Shown here: piece after piece, positions 7,946 through 15,192 of the stretch
Position numbering within the stretch: the first letter of the stretch is position 1
How the letters are laid out: every line of letters starts with the position of its first letter
Source of the DNA: Legionellaceae bacterium
Lineage (GTDB): Bacteria > Pseudomonadota > Gammaproteobacteria > Legionellales > Legionellaceae
Assembly: GCA_947505025.1 (NCBI GenBank)
Contig: CANNIJ010000015.1
Coordinates: 1 to 19,523, forward strand
Reading direction: 5' to 3'
Length of the DNA: 19,523 nt
Translations under genes and position numbers: made by a program
Notes under the pieces: model-generated
The model's database searches: none
Told to the model about the DNA's origin: nothing
Seen by the model: the letters and a program-made list of their open reading frames with translations, nothing else

Positions 7946-8468
7946 CAACTTTCTGCGAGTAATCTTATCTGTATTTTCATGTTTATTACATGCTCAGCCG
8001 AATGTTTCTGATCTGTTGACCAGTAATGTAAAACTGGTTGACTCACAGATTCTTTTTGTACAAAAAACTGGCCCGGCCCAAGAAATTTCAGAATTAGAGC
8101 TGCATTTTCTTGGGGGCGATGATTGTTATTCCGGCTGGACAAGCATGTTTAGCACCAGACCGGATAGTTCTTTTACCGTGCATCAGGATCTGCAGTTTGG
8201 TTTTGACCCAAAATTTATTTATCAAGCGTTACTAAATTCAAATTCGCCAGACACTGTATCCGGTATCCATTCAATGCTGGTGAGATTCATTCTGGCCAAA
8301 AAAAATAATTCATACGATCGTTTTGCAAAATTTGTTGGATCTTGCCAAGATCAAACAATTAATTGTTGTATACCAATTGTTTGTAGTGATCACAATAATT
8401 CATGTGTTGCTGCGCATATATTTACGCCACAAGAAATTATTTGGAGTACTCTAGAAAATAATGATTAA
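7938..8468 (+). CDS. Hypothetical secreted cysteine-rich protein, TTG start
   Basis: I do not recognise this 176-codon frame. A stop at 7935-7937 fixes TTG 7938 as the furthest possible start, and the next in-frame ATG is around codon 68, so TTG is the likely start. Read from there, residues 1-19 form a signal peptide (FLRVILSVFSCLLHA) with probable cleavage after HA. The mature part has six cysteines, one in GGDDC and five clustered in GSCQDQTINCCIPIVC and NNSC near the C-terminus. This suggests three disulfides in an oxidising compartment. No strong ribosome binding site is visible; the start overlaps the frr stop, so coupling to frr is likely. The even cysteine number and signal peptide argue that it is a real gene. 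No function can be assigned. Confidence 0.6.
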   Translation: MFSNFLRVILSVFSCLLHAQPNVSDLLTSNVKLVDSQILFVQKTGPAQEISELELHFLGGDDCYSGWTSMFSTRPDSSFTVHQDLQFGFDPKFIYQALLNSNSPDTVSGIHSMLVRFILAKKNNSYDRFAKFVGSCQDQTINCCIPIVCSDHNNSCVAAHIFTPQEIIWSTLENND

Positions 8469-8483
8469 AACTATAACTAATGC

Positions 8484-8523
8484 TGACAATTTATCACCCA
8501 CGATAGGTAGGAAGTAATTGTCA
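8484..8523. repeat. 8-bp perfect inverted repeat upstream of the cold-shock gene
   Basis: TGACAATT (8484-8491) and AATTGTCA (8516-8523) are perfect inverted copies separated by 24 bases, in the gap between the frr-distal ORF and the cold-shock gene and about 14 bases upstream of the putative -35. There is no T-tract after the second arm, so it is not a typical intrinsic terminator. It could be a weak terminator for the rpsB operon or a protein-binding site. Confidence 0.5.
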
Positions 8524-8536
8524 ATACAGCCTATTG

Positions 8537-8565
8537 TTGATTTATGTTTGATGTGTCAATATAGA
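8537..8565 (+). promoter_or_regulatory. Cold-shock gene promoter
   Basis: TTGATT (8537-8542) and TATAGA (8560-8565) are spaced by 17 bases, a good sigma-70 match. Transcription would start near 8572 and leave only about 22 bases of leader with AAGGAG at 8580-8585. There is thus no room for the long cspA-type thermosensor leader. Confidence 0.5.
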
Positions 8566-8593
8566 TAAGTGTAGTTTATAAGGAGATCAGCTT

Positions 8594-8815
8594 ATGTCAC
8601 AAAGAGAAATTGGACAGGTGAAATGGTTCAATGAGAAAAAGGGATTTGGATTTATCACTAGTCCTCGGGGTGATGATATATTTGTGCACTACAAAGACAT
8701 TCAAGGGGTTGGTTTTAAAACCTTAAAAGAACAAGAAGCTGTAACTTATTTAGTGGAACAAGGTCCAAAAGGCTTGAAGGCTCAAGAAGTATTGGTTATG
8801 ACTGCCGAGTCTTGA
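8594..8815 (+). CDS. Cold-shock domain protein (CspA family)
   Basis: The 73-residue protein is a single cold-shock domain: GQVKWFNEKKGFGFI contains RNP1 (KGFGFI), and DDIFVHYKDI contains RNP2. It binds single-stranded RNA/DNA and acts as an RNA chaperone. RNP2 ends FVHY where CspA proteins usually have FVHF or FVHY, so binding aromatics are kept. AAGGAG ends 8 bases before the ATG. Whether it is cold-induced or constitutive (CspD/CspE-like) cannot be told; the short leader argues against cspA-type control. It converges on hemF with only 6 bases between the stops. Confidence 0.93.
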   Translation: MSQREIGQVKWFNEKKGFGFITSPRGDDIFVHYKDIQGVGFKTLKEQEAVTYLVEQGPKGLKAQEVLVMTAES

Positions 8816-8821
8816 TGTACT

Positions 8822-9748
8822 TTAGATCCAATCACGTGCGGGCAGATAATGTGTGTATAATTCAGCTTCATGACTGCCTGCTTTTGGTTGCCAATCATAG
8901 ATCCAACGGACTTCTGGAGGCAAACTCATAAGAATCGATTCTGTACGCCCGTTTGACTGTAAGCCAAACAATGTACCTCGATCATATACCAGGTTGAATT
9001 CTACATATCGACCTCGGCGGTAACATTGAAACTCTTTGTGCTGCTCTGTAAATTTATGATTTTGGCGTCGACTTACAATAGGCATATATGCTGGCATCAC
9101 GTGATTACCAATGCTTTGCATGAAATTAAAACTGTGCTCGAAATTTTTATCATGAAAATCATCAAAAAATAAGCCACCGATCCCACGTGCTTCCTGACGA
9201 TGTGGCAAGTAAAAATAACGATCACAAGCGGCTTTAAAACGCGGATAAAGTTTGTCACCAAATTGTACGCATGCAGCTGCTGCAGTTGCATGCCAATGCT
9301 GGCAATCTTCGATAAAACCATAATAAGGTGTTAAGTCCAATCCACCGCCAAACCACCACACCGGCGCACCATCGTGACGCCAGGCTATAAAAAAACGCAC
9401 GTTGGCGTGCATGGTTGGAACAAAAGGGTTATTTGGATGGATCACCATACTAAGACCCAGGGCATTAAACTTACATCCCTGGAGTTCAGGTCGATTTATG
9501 CTAGCAGCTGGTGGTAGAGTTTCTCCAGATACATCTGAGAAATTCACTCCAGCTTTTTCCCAGCACTTGCCACCAGATATAGCTCGCGTACGCCCACCGC
9601 CACCGGCTGGATGCTTCCAGATATCCTGCTGAAATCTGGCGTGATCATCAGCGGCGCTTAATTCATTACAGATCTGATCTTGTAGGTACAGCAGATAATT
9701 ACGTACGCGATCAACTGCATCTGCAGGTAGTGCTGGATGTTCTGGCAT
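8822..9748 (-). CDS. hemF: Oxygen-dependent coproporphyrinogen III oxidase
   Basis: The 308-residue protein matches HemF along its length: GKCWEKAGVNFSDV from about residue 60, the signature MVIHPNNPFVPTMHANVRFF, WWFGGGLDLTPYY, FFDDF, and the C-terminal YVEFNLVYDRGTLFGLQSNG with RTESILMSLPP. It decarboxylates coproporphyrinogen III to protoporphyrinogen IX using O2 in heme synthesis. This indicates an organism that meets oxygen. AGGA lies about 6 bases before the ATG. It is divergent from dusA over a 102-base gap and tail to tail with the cold-shock gene. Confidence 0.97.
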   Translation of the reverse strand: MPEHPALPADAVDRVRNYLLYLQDQICNELSAADDHARFQQDIWKHPAGGGGRTRAISGGKCWEKAGVNFSDVSGETLPPAASINRPELQGCKFNALGLSMVIHPNNPFVPTMHANVRFFIAWRHDGAPVWWFGGGLDLTPYYGFIEDCQHWHATAAAACVQFGDKLYPRFKAACDRYFYLPHRQEARGIGGLFFDDFHDKNFEHSFNFMQSIGNHVMPAYMPIVSRRQNHKFTEQHKEFQCYRRGRYVEFNLVYDRGTLFGLQSNGRTESILMSLPPEVRWIYDWQPKAGSHEAELYTHYLPARDWI

Positions 9749-9766
9749 GTTTTATCCTGAGCTTTC

Positions 9767-9775
9767 TGGTATAAT
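9767..9775 (+). promoter_or_regulatory. Extended -10 promoter for dusA
   Basis: TGGTATAAT is a perfect extended -10 element (TGn plus consensus TATAAT at 9770-9775). No good -35 is needed or seen. Transcription from about 9782 gives a leader of roughly 69 bases before the preferred dusA start. The opposite strand of the same gap carries TTGCAT and TATACC-like hexamers that may serve hemF, but these are ambiguous. Confidence 0.55.
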
Positions 9776-9850
9776 AATGCACCTATTAAATGCAAGTAGT
9801 ATGTGACGGTACAACGGCTTAATGTATCATTTTTGGAGAAACAAAGCACC

Positions 9851-10831
9851 ATGATGTTAAATTCGCCGTTATCAATTGCGCCAATGATAGATTGGACCTA
9901 CACGCACTTCCGGGTGCTGATGCGTTTATTGGCACCAAATGCATTATTATACACTGAAATGCAAACATCAGCCGCTATACAACATCAACCGCAGCGTGCA
10001 TTAGATTTTCATCTAATGGAGATGCCATTGGCGCTACAAATCGGCGGTTCAGATCCGAAAATTCTGGCAGATTGTGCACGTGAAGCCGTTGCAGCGGGTT
10101 ATGTGGAAATTAATTTAAATTTAGGTTGCCCGAGCTCACGCGTGATTGCTGGTCAATTTGGTGCTTGTTTAATGAATAACTCACCCAGAGTAGCCAGCTG
10201 TATCCAGGCAATCAAGCAGGCTGTAAACATTCCGGTAACTGCAAAAATACGTCTGGGGATTGATCATCAAGATAGTTATGCTTTTTTTGCAGATTTTGTG
10301 CATATGTTGGTTGATTCTGGCTGTGATAAGATAATTGTACATGCGCGTAAAGCTTGGTTAACTGGACTAAATCCAAAACAAAATCGTACTATACCGCCAA
10401 TTAATTACGAATATGTTTATCAAGTAAAACAAGAAATACCCCTGATCCCAGTGGTTATCAACGGTCAAATACAAACTATTGAGGCTATAAAGGAGCATTT
10501 AAATCATGTTGATGGAGTTATGTTAGGGCGTTTGGCATGCCAAAATCCGTATGCCATCGCTGTACTGCATCATGAACTACACCCTGAAGTTGCATTACCG
10601 GCGCGTGCAGATGTTTTGCGCCAATATTTAGCGATCAGTCAAAACATTCAATCACAAAATCAGCGTAAAATACCGCTTTCACGTGTACTTAAACCATTGT
10701 TTAATATTATGCACGGATTAAAGGGATCCAGCGCATGGAAAGCAAGTTTAATGGACATTAAAGACAGTGATACCCAGAATAATTTTAGACTTTTAGAGCA
10801 AGCACTAGAGTGTTTTCAATTCACGGCGTAA
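9851..10831 (+). CDS. dusA: tRNA-dihydrouridine(20/20a) synthase
   Basis: The 326-residue flavoenzyme reduces uridines in the tRNA D-loop. Visible are SIAPMIDWT at the N-terminus, LLYTEM, the catalytic cysteine C93 in NLNLGCPSSRV, GACLM, and the DusA-specific IVHARKAWLTGLNPKQNR with TIPPINYEYVYQ. VMLGRLACQNPY lies near the end of the barrel. These features point to DusA rather than DusB or DusC. The frame is open back to an ATG at 9803, but GGAGAA at 9835-9840 and family length support the tandem ATG at 9851/9854. Its last 27 bases overlap the 3' end of fadD on the other strand. Confidence 0.94.
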   Translation: MMLNSPLSIAPMIDWTYTHFRVLMRLLAPNALLYTEMQTSAAIQHQPQRALDFHLMEMPLALQIGGSDPKILADCAREAVAAGYVEINLNLGCPSSRVIAGQFGACLMNNSPRVASCIQAIKQAVNIPVTAKIRLGIDHQDSYAFFADFVHMLVDSGCDKIIVHARKAWLTGLNPKQNRTIPPINYEYVYQVKQEIPLIPVVINGQIQTIEAIKEHLNHVDGVMLGRLACQNPYAIAVLHHELHPEVALPARADVLRQYLAISQNIQSQNQRKIPLSRVLKPLFNIMHGLKGSSAWKASLMDIKDSDTQNNFRLLEQALECFQFTA

Positions 10832-12496
10832 AATTTTACCCACCGCACTTTTTGGTAATTCATTATAAAACTCCACGCGTCGTGGGATTTTATATCCAGT
10901 CAAATGTTTACGTGCATGGGTTAATACTTGAGCTTTAGTGAGTAACTGGTCGCGTTTTACTATGCAGGCCTTGACATGTTCATTGCCATCAGGAGTTTCA
11001 ACGCCGACCACTGCCACCTCGAGGACCTGTGGCATTTGTGCAATCACCCGCTCAATTTCGTTTGGATATACATTAAAACCACTGACTATGATCATATCTT
11101 TGATGCGATCTATTAAAAATAAAAATCCTTGATGGTTCATGAGTGCGCAATCACCGGTACGTAAAAAAAGATCTGAGTAAAAAATTTCATCAGTCTCGTT
11201 TTTACGGTGCCAATATCCCGACATAACTTGCGGACCACGCACGCACAGTTCTCCAGCACTGCCAACCGGCAAGTCTATTCCTTTTGGGTCACGGATAGCT
11301 ATTTCGGTTGAAGGTAATGGTAAACCAATACATTCTCTATCTAAATCAGATGGTTCAATCTTGTTTATGTTGGCTTGTACTTGATTAATACTTACTGCGG
11401 GGCTGGCCTCGGTGAGCCCATAAGCTTCAGTTAGTTGGACTTTGGTAGTTTCAAACCACAGCCCAGCTAATTGTTTTGGTAACGACATGCCGCCAGCCAG
11501 AGCCATTTTAAGTTCTGAAAGATCTATATCTTTGAAATTTGAGTGGTGTAAAAGAGATGCAAATAAAGTGCTTACACCAGTAATAGCGGTGAATTTTTGA
11601 TGCTTAATTTGTTTGATCATCTGTTTGGTGGCGCGAGGATCTGTAATTAAAATATTTTTTGCCCCAAGGTGTAAAAATAGCAGGCAGTTGGCGGTTAATG
11701 AAAAGATATGGTACAGCGGTAATGCGGTAATAATTATCTCTTGTTTGGATTTATGTGTATTCAATACCGGAGCAATCCATGCTGCTGTTTGTAACACATT
11801 GGCCACCATGTTTTTATGCGATAACATTGCTCCTTTACTGACTCCGGTAGTACCACCAGTGTACTGCAAAAACGCTAGATCTTCTGGCCGGATATTTGCA
11901 GGCTTTAAACTAAGCTGTGAACCATATTTCAGTGCATTGCGAAATTTTACTGCTGTTGGGAGATTATACGGTTTGATCCCAGGTTTAATATGCTTACAAA
12001 TAAAGTTGAACAGACAGCGTTTAATTGGGCTGAATAAGTCACCAAATTCGTGCAAAATCACATGTTTTAATAATGGCACATCGGGTAGCGCGGCTGTAAT
12101 TACCTCAGCTACGTGTGCAATTGCGATGATTGCAGTTACCCCTGAGTCACGTAATTGATGTACAAGTTCATCGCGTGTGTATAATGGATTGGTGTTCACT
12201 ACCACGCATCCTGCACGTAATATAGCAAATAATGTGACTGGACTGGCTAATCCATTCGGCATCATGATGGCCACATGTGCACCTGGGGTTAGTTTTTCTT
12301 GCAAATAACATGCTAGATTACAGCTTAGTAGATCTAATTGCGCATAACTTAAAGTTGATCCTAAGTGTTGATAAGCGGTTCTATCAGCATTGTTTTTGCA
12401 TGATGCGTTCAACAAATCCACTAGAGATGGATAGATCGATGGATCGATAGTATGCGCCACGTTTGGCGGATATTGTGACAACCATAAATGTTGCAT
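10805..12496 (-). CDS. fadD: Long-chain-fatty-acid--CoA ligase
   Basis: The 563-residue protein is an ANL-family adenylating enzyme, almost the length of E. coli FadD. It has the AMP/phosphate loop YTGGTTGVSKG from residue 212, AYGLTEASP in the middle, GELCVRGPQVMSGYW, the TGD motif, and the hinge/fatty-acid signature DMIIVSGFNVYPNEIE. The catalytic C-terminal lysine lies in KSAVGKILRREL. It activates free fatty acids to acyl-CoA with ATP at the inner membrane, for beta-oxidation or lipid remodelling. AAGGA precedes the ATG by 7 bases. It is divergent from minC (76 bases) and overlaps dusA tail to tail by 27 bases. Confidence 0.95.
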   Translation of the reverse strand: MQHLWLSQYPPNVAHTIDPSIYPSLVDLLNASCKNNADRTAYQHLGSTLSYAQLDLLSCNLACYLQEKLTPGAHVAIMMPNGLASPVTLFAILRAGCVVVNTNPLYTRDELVHQLRDSGVTAIIAIAHVAEVITAALPDVPLLKHVILHEFGDLFSPIKRCLFNFICKHIKPGIKPYNLPTAVKFRNALKYGSQLSLKPANIRPEDLAFLQYTGGTTGVSKGAMLSHKNMVANVLQTAAWIAPVLNTHKSKQEIIITALPLYHIFSLTANCLLFLHLGAKNILITDPRATKQMIKQIKHQKFTAITGVSTLFASLLHHSNFKDIDLSELKMALAGGMSLPKQLAGLWFETTKVQLTEAYGLTEASPAVSINQVQANINKIEPSDLDRECIGLPLPSTEIAIRDPKGIDLPVGSAGELCVRGPQVMSGYWHRKNETDEIFYSDLFLRTGDCALMNHQGFLFLIDRIKDMIIVSGFNVYPNEIERVIAQMPQVLEVAVVGVETPDGNEHVKACIVKRDQLLTKAQVLTHARKHLTGYKIPRRVEFYNELPKSAVGKILRRELKTL

Positions 12497-12512
12497 ACTT
12501 TAATCCTTGAAA

Positions 12513-12540
12513 TTGTGAGCTAGCACACTCTATGTTAATA
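12513..12540 (+). promoter_or_regulatory. Possible minC promoter
   Basis: TTGTGA (12513-12518) and TTAATA (12535-12540) are spaced by 16 bases in the 76-base gap between the divergent fadD and minC starts. Alternative hexamers overlap (TTGAAA with TATGTT, spacing 18), so the exact promoter is uncertain. I could not identify a convincing fadD promoter or a clear FadR site in the same gap. Confidence 0.25.
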
Positions 12541-12572
12541 TAGACTGCTCTCAAAAAAAAGGATGCAGTTCG

Positions 12573-13268
12573 ATGAAGACCATAGAACATGCCGTGAAAC
12601 AATCTGCGTTTAAATTACGCGGTCGTTTGTGTACATTGATGGTTCTTCAGGTCCTAGATACGGATCTCAAGCAGATTGAGGCTCAATTAGCCGAAGTTAT
12701 ATCTTGTGCCCCTAGATTGTTTGATAACAATCCTGTGGTGTTAGATGCGGCTCGTTTAGCCGGGCAAGTATTTGATGTTCGAGGCTTGTGTGCATGCCTG
12801 CGCAAGCGTGGAATTATGCCGGTTGCAGTCCAAAGTGTAGATCCCAGCATGTATGCTGAGGTAAACAATTTGGGCTTAGCTATCCTGCATGCATCAGCGT
12901 CTCAGGACAAACCAGTTAAGCTTGAAAAAGATGCGGTTGTGACTGGCAAGAAAACAAAATTAGTTACAACCCCGGTACGATCTGGTCAACAGGTCGTCTG
13001 CAAGGGCGGTGATTTAGTTGTGATAGCGTCGGTTAGTCATGGCGCAGAATTATTAGCCGATGGGCATATACATGTTTATGGCACGTTGCGCGGGCGCGCC
13101 CTGGCTGGGTTGGCAGGTGATCGCAATGCACGTATTTTTTGTCATTCACTGGCCGCAGAAATGCTATGTATTGCCGGCGTATATTGTTTGAGTGATATGA
13201 TTGAGCCTGTAGACAGCCCATGTCAGATTTATTTACAAGATGATCGTATTAAAATAGAGCGAGTATGA
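12573..13268 (+). CDS. minC: Septum site-determining protein MinC
   Basis: The 231-residue protein has the same length as E. coli MinC. The N-terminal FtsZ-inhibiting domain covers about residues 1-105. The C-terminal beta-helix contains the diagnostic DGHIHVYGTLRGRALAGLAG followed by DRNARIFC and AAEMLCIAGVY, which binds MinD and dimerises. With MinD it blocks Z-ring assembly away from midcell. AAGGA (12559-12563) is 9 bases before the ATG. In many gammaproteobacteria minC is followed by minD and minE; here it is followed by lpxH with an ATGA overlap, and no minD/minE are in the window. Confidence 0.96.
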   Translation: MKTIEHAVKQSAFKLRGRLCTLMVLQVLDTDLKQIEAQLAEVISCAPRLFDNNPVVLDAARLAGQVFDVRGLCACLRKRGIMPVAVQSVDPSMYAEVNNLGLAILHASASQDKPVKLEKDAVVTGKKTKLVTTPVRSGQQVVCKGGDLVVIASVSHGAELLADGHIHVYGTLRGRALAGLAGDRNARIFCHSLAAEMLCIAGVYCLSDMIEPVDSPCQIYLQDDRIKIERV

Positions 13269-14020
13269 GTGTTGCGCCGCGTTTGATACAAGCAGCATTT
13301 ATTTCGGACATACATTTGCATCCAGAAGAACTTGAAATCACCGAAAGATTTTATGCTTTTATTGAATGGGCGGCAAAAAACACCGAACAGGTATATATTT
13401 TAGGTGATTTTTTACATGTTTGGCCGGGTGATGACGCATTAGATCCTTGGAGCCAGGGGATAGTTGATCGTTTGTCCTGGTTGAGCCAGCAAGGCGTACA
13501 AATTTATTTTATGCCGGGTAATCGAGACTTTTTATTGGGTGATCGTTTTATGCAGTTGAGTGGCATGCGCCGGTTAAACGAGCCAGCTGTTATACAGCTG
13601 GGCCAAGAAAAATTCCTATTAGCACACGGGGATCAATATTGCACCAACGATCGCGCACATCAATGGTTGCGCCGGCTCACACGCAATCAATATTTCCCAA
13701 GAATTTTTTTAAAATTACCATATTCTTTACGTAATCGTTGTGTTTCTGGTCTACGTAAGCACAGTCAAAATAACCGCAAAAAAACTGCCAACACATTAAG
13801 TTTGAACTTACCAGACATGTTAAACGACATGCATAATCAACAAGTAACCAAGATAATCCACGGGCACACCCATCAATATGGCATATACAATCACCAACAT
13901 AATCAACAGCCATATCAAGAATATATTTTAAGTGACTGGGATCACGCACCGTATATATTGTGCTATAATAGAGCTGGATTGATCGAATTCATGCACTTTT
14001 CACTAATATCAAGAGAATGA
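13265..14020 (+). CDS. lpxH: UDP-2,3-diacylglucosamine diphosphatase
   Basis: The 251-residue calcineurin-like metallophosphatase has the metal ligands in order: D15 and H17 in SDIHLH, D48 in ILGDF, N86 in GNRDFLLGDRF, H121 in AHGDQYCTND, and H201/H203 in GHTH. FLHVWPGDD and GNRDFLLG are typical of LpxH rather than other phosphatases. It hydrolyses UDP-2,3-diacylglucosamine to lipid X plus UMP, the fourth step of lipid A synthesis, at the inner membrane face. So the cell makes lipid A. The ATG overlaps the minC stop. The following ORF starts 9 bases after its stop, with GAGG overlapping the lpxH TGA as ribosome binding site. Confidence 0.95.
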   Translation: MSVAPRLIQAAFISDIHLHPEELEITERFYAFIEWAAKNTEQVYILGDFLHVWPGDDALDPWSQGIVDRLSWLSQQGVQIYFMPGNRDFLLGDRFMQLSGMRRLNEPAVIQLGQEKFLLAHGDQYCTNDRAHQWLRRLTRNQYFPRIFLKLPYSLRNRCVSGLRKHSQNNRKKTANTLSLNLPDMLNDMHNQQVTKIIHGHTHQYGIYNHQHNQQPYQEYILSDWDHAPYILCYNRAGLIEFMHFSLISRE

Positions 14021-14029
14021 GGTAATAAA

Positions 14030-14626
14030 ATGCCAACAGATGCAGAACTAATAGAACAAATAATCCAATACATGACTAAACAAGAAAAACAAAAATTCGC
14101 ACGCTCGAGAGAAACGCAAGGCAGTGCCACAATAAAACAAGAACTTGCAGAAAAATTTTATGCAGAAGATGGCAGAAATCAAGAGTATTTGAGATTACTC
14201 AAGACATTAATGCAAACAGCAGAAGGTTATCAGCAGTTGGCACTAATACTAACTACAGTAATGCTCAGCACGATAACTCGCCAACAATATCTAGACGAAC
14301 ATCCAGATTCGCTATATCAATATGCACAGGAACAAATGCAGAGTTTAATTAAATCTACATTTTCACCGAATTATGACAAATATCAGATTAATGTAGAAAA
14401 TAGTGCAATTGCAATAACAACAACAGATGATGTCAGCCAAGAGTTACTAGGTCAAGTCACCGCAGCCATTAACAAACATATGCATGATGAACATGACAAA
14501 ATACCTGTTGGAGATAATAAACCAAGCTTTGATACTTGGGCACAACAAGCATTAACTGAACCAGTTGCGGTGCTAGCAGCTTTATCAAGTGCTGAACATA
14601 CATTAGTCCCTAGAATGAGCATGTGA
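14030..14626 (+). CDS. Hypothetical protein, A-rich coding strand
   Basis: A 198-residue soluble-looking protein that I do not recognise. It has no signal peptide or clear membrane segment; one mildly hydrophobic stretch, YQQLALILTTVMLSTITRQQ, lies near residues 68-87. It is rich in Q, E, K and T and mostly predicted helical by eye. GAGG (14019-14022) is 7 bases upstream of the ATG. The coding strand is strikingly A-rich compared with minC, korA or rpsB. The next ORF starts at its stop (TGATG), so the two are translated together downstream of lpxH. It could be a lineage-specific protein; an effector role is possible in an intracellular bacterium, but nothing in the sequence shows one. Confidence 0.7.
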   Translation: MPTDAELIEQIIQYMTKQEKQKFARSRETQGSATIKQELAEKFYAEDGRNQEYLRLLKTLMQTAEGYQQLALILTTVMLSTITRQQYLDEHPDSLYQYAQEQMQSLIKSTFSPNYDKYQINVENSAIAITTTDDVSQELLGQVTAAINKHMHDEHDKIPVGDNKPSFDTWAQQALTEPVAVLAALSSAEHTLVPRMSM

Positions 14627-15177
14627 TGAATACCTATTTACGGATAACCTTAGATCTGCTACTTCAGAACGTGTTTCCATCAGGGGCTCCGGCTATGCCG
14701 GCAGCAACGCGCGCTGTGCTCTTGCGCGCGCCGGCACAACAAATCGCAAATGGTATCTTGTTGGAACAGGCAAAAGATTATCGTGTTATTGCCCAGGAAC
14801 TACTTATTGATTATTTATTATCAGATGCGGCGAATAGCAGCACTGAACCTGCTGCAGGATCAGTGCGTGACTCGTTAGAAAATCTGCGGTTACTATTGAT
14901 TAGTTTAGGTGATGATTTTGATAAAATAGATTTACAACATAAACGATCGATTGCTGGCTCACAATCTAAGTTGATTGGTCTGGCTACCAAGTTGCCTGAC
15001 CATGAAAAAATCAAGCATGATACTAAGGCGTTTGTAATTGCTGCTCAGGAAATGCATGGTGAATCTAAAATCACAGTTGAAAAGTTTTATGATGCTTTGA
15101 TACAAGTTAAATCCACCCTGGCATTAGCCCCAGAATATCGGCCAGCACCATCATCTCTAGGCCCTACAGGCCCATAA
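14626..15177 (+). CDS. Hypothetical protein, coupled to the preceding ORF
   Basis: A 183-residue protein that I do not recognise. ATG 14626 forms a TGATG junction with the preceding stop; GTG 14623 is an alternative start one codon earlier. The N-terminal third (LRITLDLLLQNVFP, then repeated alanines, then ILLEQAKDYRVIAQELLIDYLL) looks helical. A flexible alanine/serine stretch follows, then helices up to a proline-rich tail ending SSLGPTGP. No signal peptide or catalytic motif is visible. Codon use is more balanced than in the A-rich ORF before it. It is the last gene of the minC-lpxH run and converges on punA with 15 bases between stops. The function is unknown. Confidence 0.7.
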   Translation: MNTYLRITLDLLLQNVFPSGAPAMPAATRAVLLRAPAQQIANGILLEQAKDYRVIAQELLIDYLLSDAANSSTEPAAGSVRDSLENLRLLLISLGDDFDKIDLQHKRSIAGSQSKLIGLATKLPDHEKIKHDTKAFVIAAQEMHGESKITVEKFYDALIQVKSTLALAPEYRPAPSSLGPTGP

Positions 15178-15192
15178 AAAGTCACTGCAGAT

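Noticed and set aside
9803..9850. Upstream start for dusA at 9803
   Set aside because: No ribosome binding site there, and DusA homology begins after the tandem ATG at 9851, which has GGAGAA upstream.
11613..12158. Plus-strand 181-codon ORF
   Set aside because: Antisense shadow of fadD with no recognisable features; long frames opposite a conserved gene are common.
15160..15192. GGCC-CTACA-GGCC hairpin as a terminator between ORF 14626-15177 and punA
   Set aside because: Stem of only 4 bases inside coding sequence, and no T-tract on either strand.
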